Shown here piece by piece: positions 5,537-6,319 of a stretch of DNA of 6,319 nucleotides. The stretch's first letter is position 1; the number at the start of each line of letters is the position of its first letter. The position numbers and the translations under genes were made by a program. This stretch comes from Chitinophagaceae bacterium (GTDB lineage Bacteria > Bacteroidota > Bacteroidia > Chitinophagales > Chitinophagaceae), in the NCBI GenBank assembly GCA_020846105.1, contig JADLEN010000100.1:1-6319 (forward strand), in the 5' to 3' direction. The notes beneath the pieces are model-generated. The model was not told the origin of the DNA, did not search any database, and saw nothing but the letters and a program-made list of their open reading frames with translations.

Positions 5537-6319
5537 ATGAAACACGCATTTATATTTGCCGGCCAAGGCGCCCAATTTGTAGGTATGGGCAAAGACCTTT
5601 ACGACCAAAACCCCCAAGCCAAAGACCTTTTCGAGCGGGCCAACGACCTCCTCGGCTTTCGTATCACCGACATCATGTTTGCAGGTACAGACGACGCGCT
5701 AAAGCAAACCAATGTCACACAGCCAGCCATATTCCTACACTCCGTAATACAGTTTTTGTGCAGCCCCGATGCTCGGCCAGATATGGTAGCAGGCCACTCA
5801 CTCGGCGAGTTTTCGGCACTAGTGGCCAACGGCTCACTGACCTTTGAAGACGGCCTAGCCCTTGTAGCCAAGCGTGCCGCAGCTATGCAACGCGCCTGCG
5901 AGCTAGCCCCATCTACCATGGCGGCGGTGCTGGGCTTGCCAGACGAGACAGTGGAGCAAGTATGCAGCCTCATAGCCCACGAAGTAGTGGTGCCAGCCAA
6001 TTACAATTGCCCCGGCCAGCTAGTAATCAGTGGTAGCCTTGCTGGTATAGACGAGGCCTGCATCAAGATGAAAGAAGCAGGTGCCAAGCGTGCCCTAATA
6101 CTGCAAGTAGGTGGCGCTTTCCACTCGCCGCTGATGATGCCAGCCCAACAAGAGCTGCAAGCCGCCATAGAGGCCACCACCTTTGCACAGCCTAGCTGCC
6201 CCGTGTACCAAAACGTAGATGCCCTGCCCTATACCGATGCTGCCGATATACAGCGCAACCTTATAGCACAGCTCACCGCACCCGTACGCTGGACCCAAAC
6301 CATACAACAAATGGTGGCC
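5537..6319 (+). CDS. fabD: Malonyl-CoA:ACP transacylase (partial, 3' end outside window)
   Basis: The frame is open from the ATG at 5537 to the window edge (261 codons, of about 290-310 expected). It transfers malonyl from CoA to acyl carrier protein, supplying extender units for fatty-acid synthesis in the cytoplasm. The diagnostic residues are present: FAGQGAQFVGMG near the N-terminus (oxyanion-hole Gln10), the nucleophile Ser88 in GHSLGEFSAL, Arg113 in AKRAAAMQ (binds the malonyl carboxylate), NYNCPGQLVISG (156-167), and the catalytic His196 in GAFHSPLM. The start fits the family N-terminus and follows an A-rich leader (AAAAAAACAACACGGTATG). Nothing vital is missing in the visible part. 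GC content is the highest in the window, as expected for a core gene. The opposite-strand open frames within it are shadows. Confidence 0.97.
   Translation, partial: MKHAFIFAGQGAQFVGMGKDLYDQNPQAKDLFERANDLLGFRITDIMFAGTDDALKQTNVTQPAIFLHSVIQFLCSPDARPDMVAGHSLGEFSALVANGSLTFEDGLALVAKRAAAMQRACELAPSTMAAVLGLPDETVEQVCSLIAHEVVVPANYNCPGQLVISGSLAGIDEACIKMKEAGAKRALILQVGGAFHSPLMMPAQQELQAAIEATTFAQPSCPVYQNVDALPYTDAADIQRNLIAQLTAPVRWTQTIQQMVA

Noticed and set aside
5599..6310. Minus-strand frames within fabD
   Set aside because: They are shadows caused by the high GC of fabD; the plus strand contains the intact transacylase motifs.

Overview
The window looks like chromosomal DNA of a member of the Bacteroidota, probably from the Chitinophagia/Sphingobacteriia side (inference). 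Three things support this. Two intergenic spacers carry the Bacteroidota-type -7 element TAnnTTTG. Start codons are preceded by A/T-rich leaders and not by Shine-Dalgarno sequences. The protein families are typical of the phylum: a short lipoprotein form of the Wza exporter, a GumC/Wzc-type chain-length protein, a CpsB-type PHP phosphatase, and a histidine kinase with the H-box KETAHQLGTP.

The layout is two divergent blocks that meet in the 88-bp spacer 3964-4051. The left block (3963 down to 1, minus strand) reads in transcription order: a 72-residue single-span membrane protein, a family 2 glycosyltransferase, a PHP-type tyrosine phosphatase, a Wza-like outer-membrane export lipoprotein, and the N-terminal 321 residues of a Wzz/Wzc-like co-polymerase cut off by the window edge. 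Together these are part of an exopolysaccharide or capsule locus: sugar transfer, export channel, chain-length control, and probable control by tyrosine phosphorylation. The tyrosine-kinase half of the last protein, if present, lies outside the window. A good internal promoter box sits just before the Wza-like gene, so export genes may be transcribed apart from the glycosyltransferase.

The right block (4052 to 6319, plus strand) holds an orphan membrane histidine kinase, a 73-residue two-span membrane protein of unknown function, and the first 261 codons of fabD (malonyl-CoA:ACP transacylase), a core fatty-acid synthesis gene.

Base composition changes along the window. The three genes on the far left are AT-rich, while the glycosyltransferase, kinase and especially fabD are richer in GC, which suggests the export/phosphatase module has a different history from the core genes. 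I found no RNA genes, CRISPR arrays, insertion sequences or phage genes. I see no clear sign of an undescribed system; the least explained items are the two small membrane proteins and the regulatory spacers.
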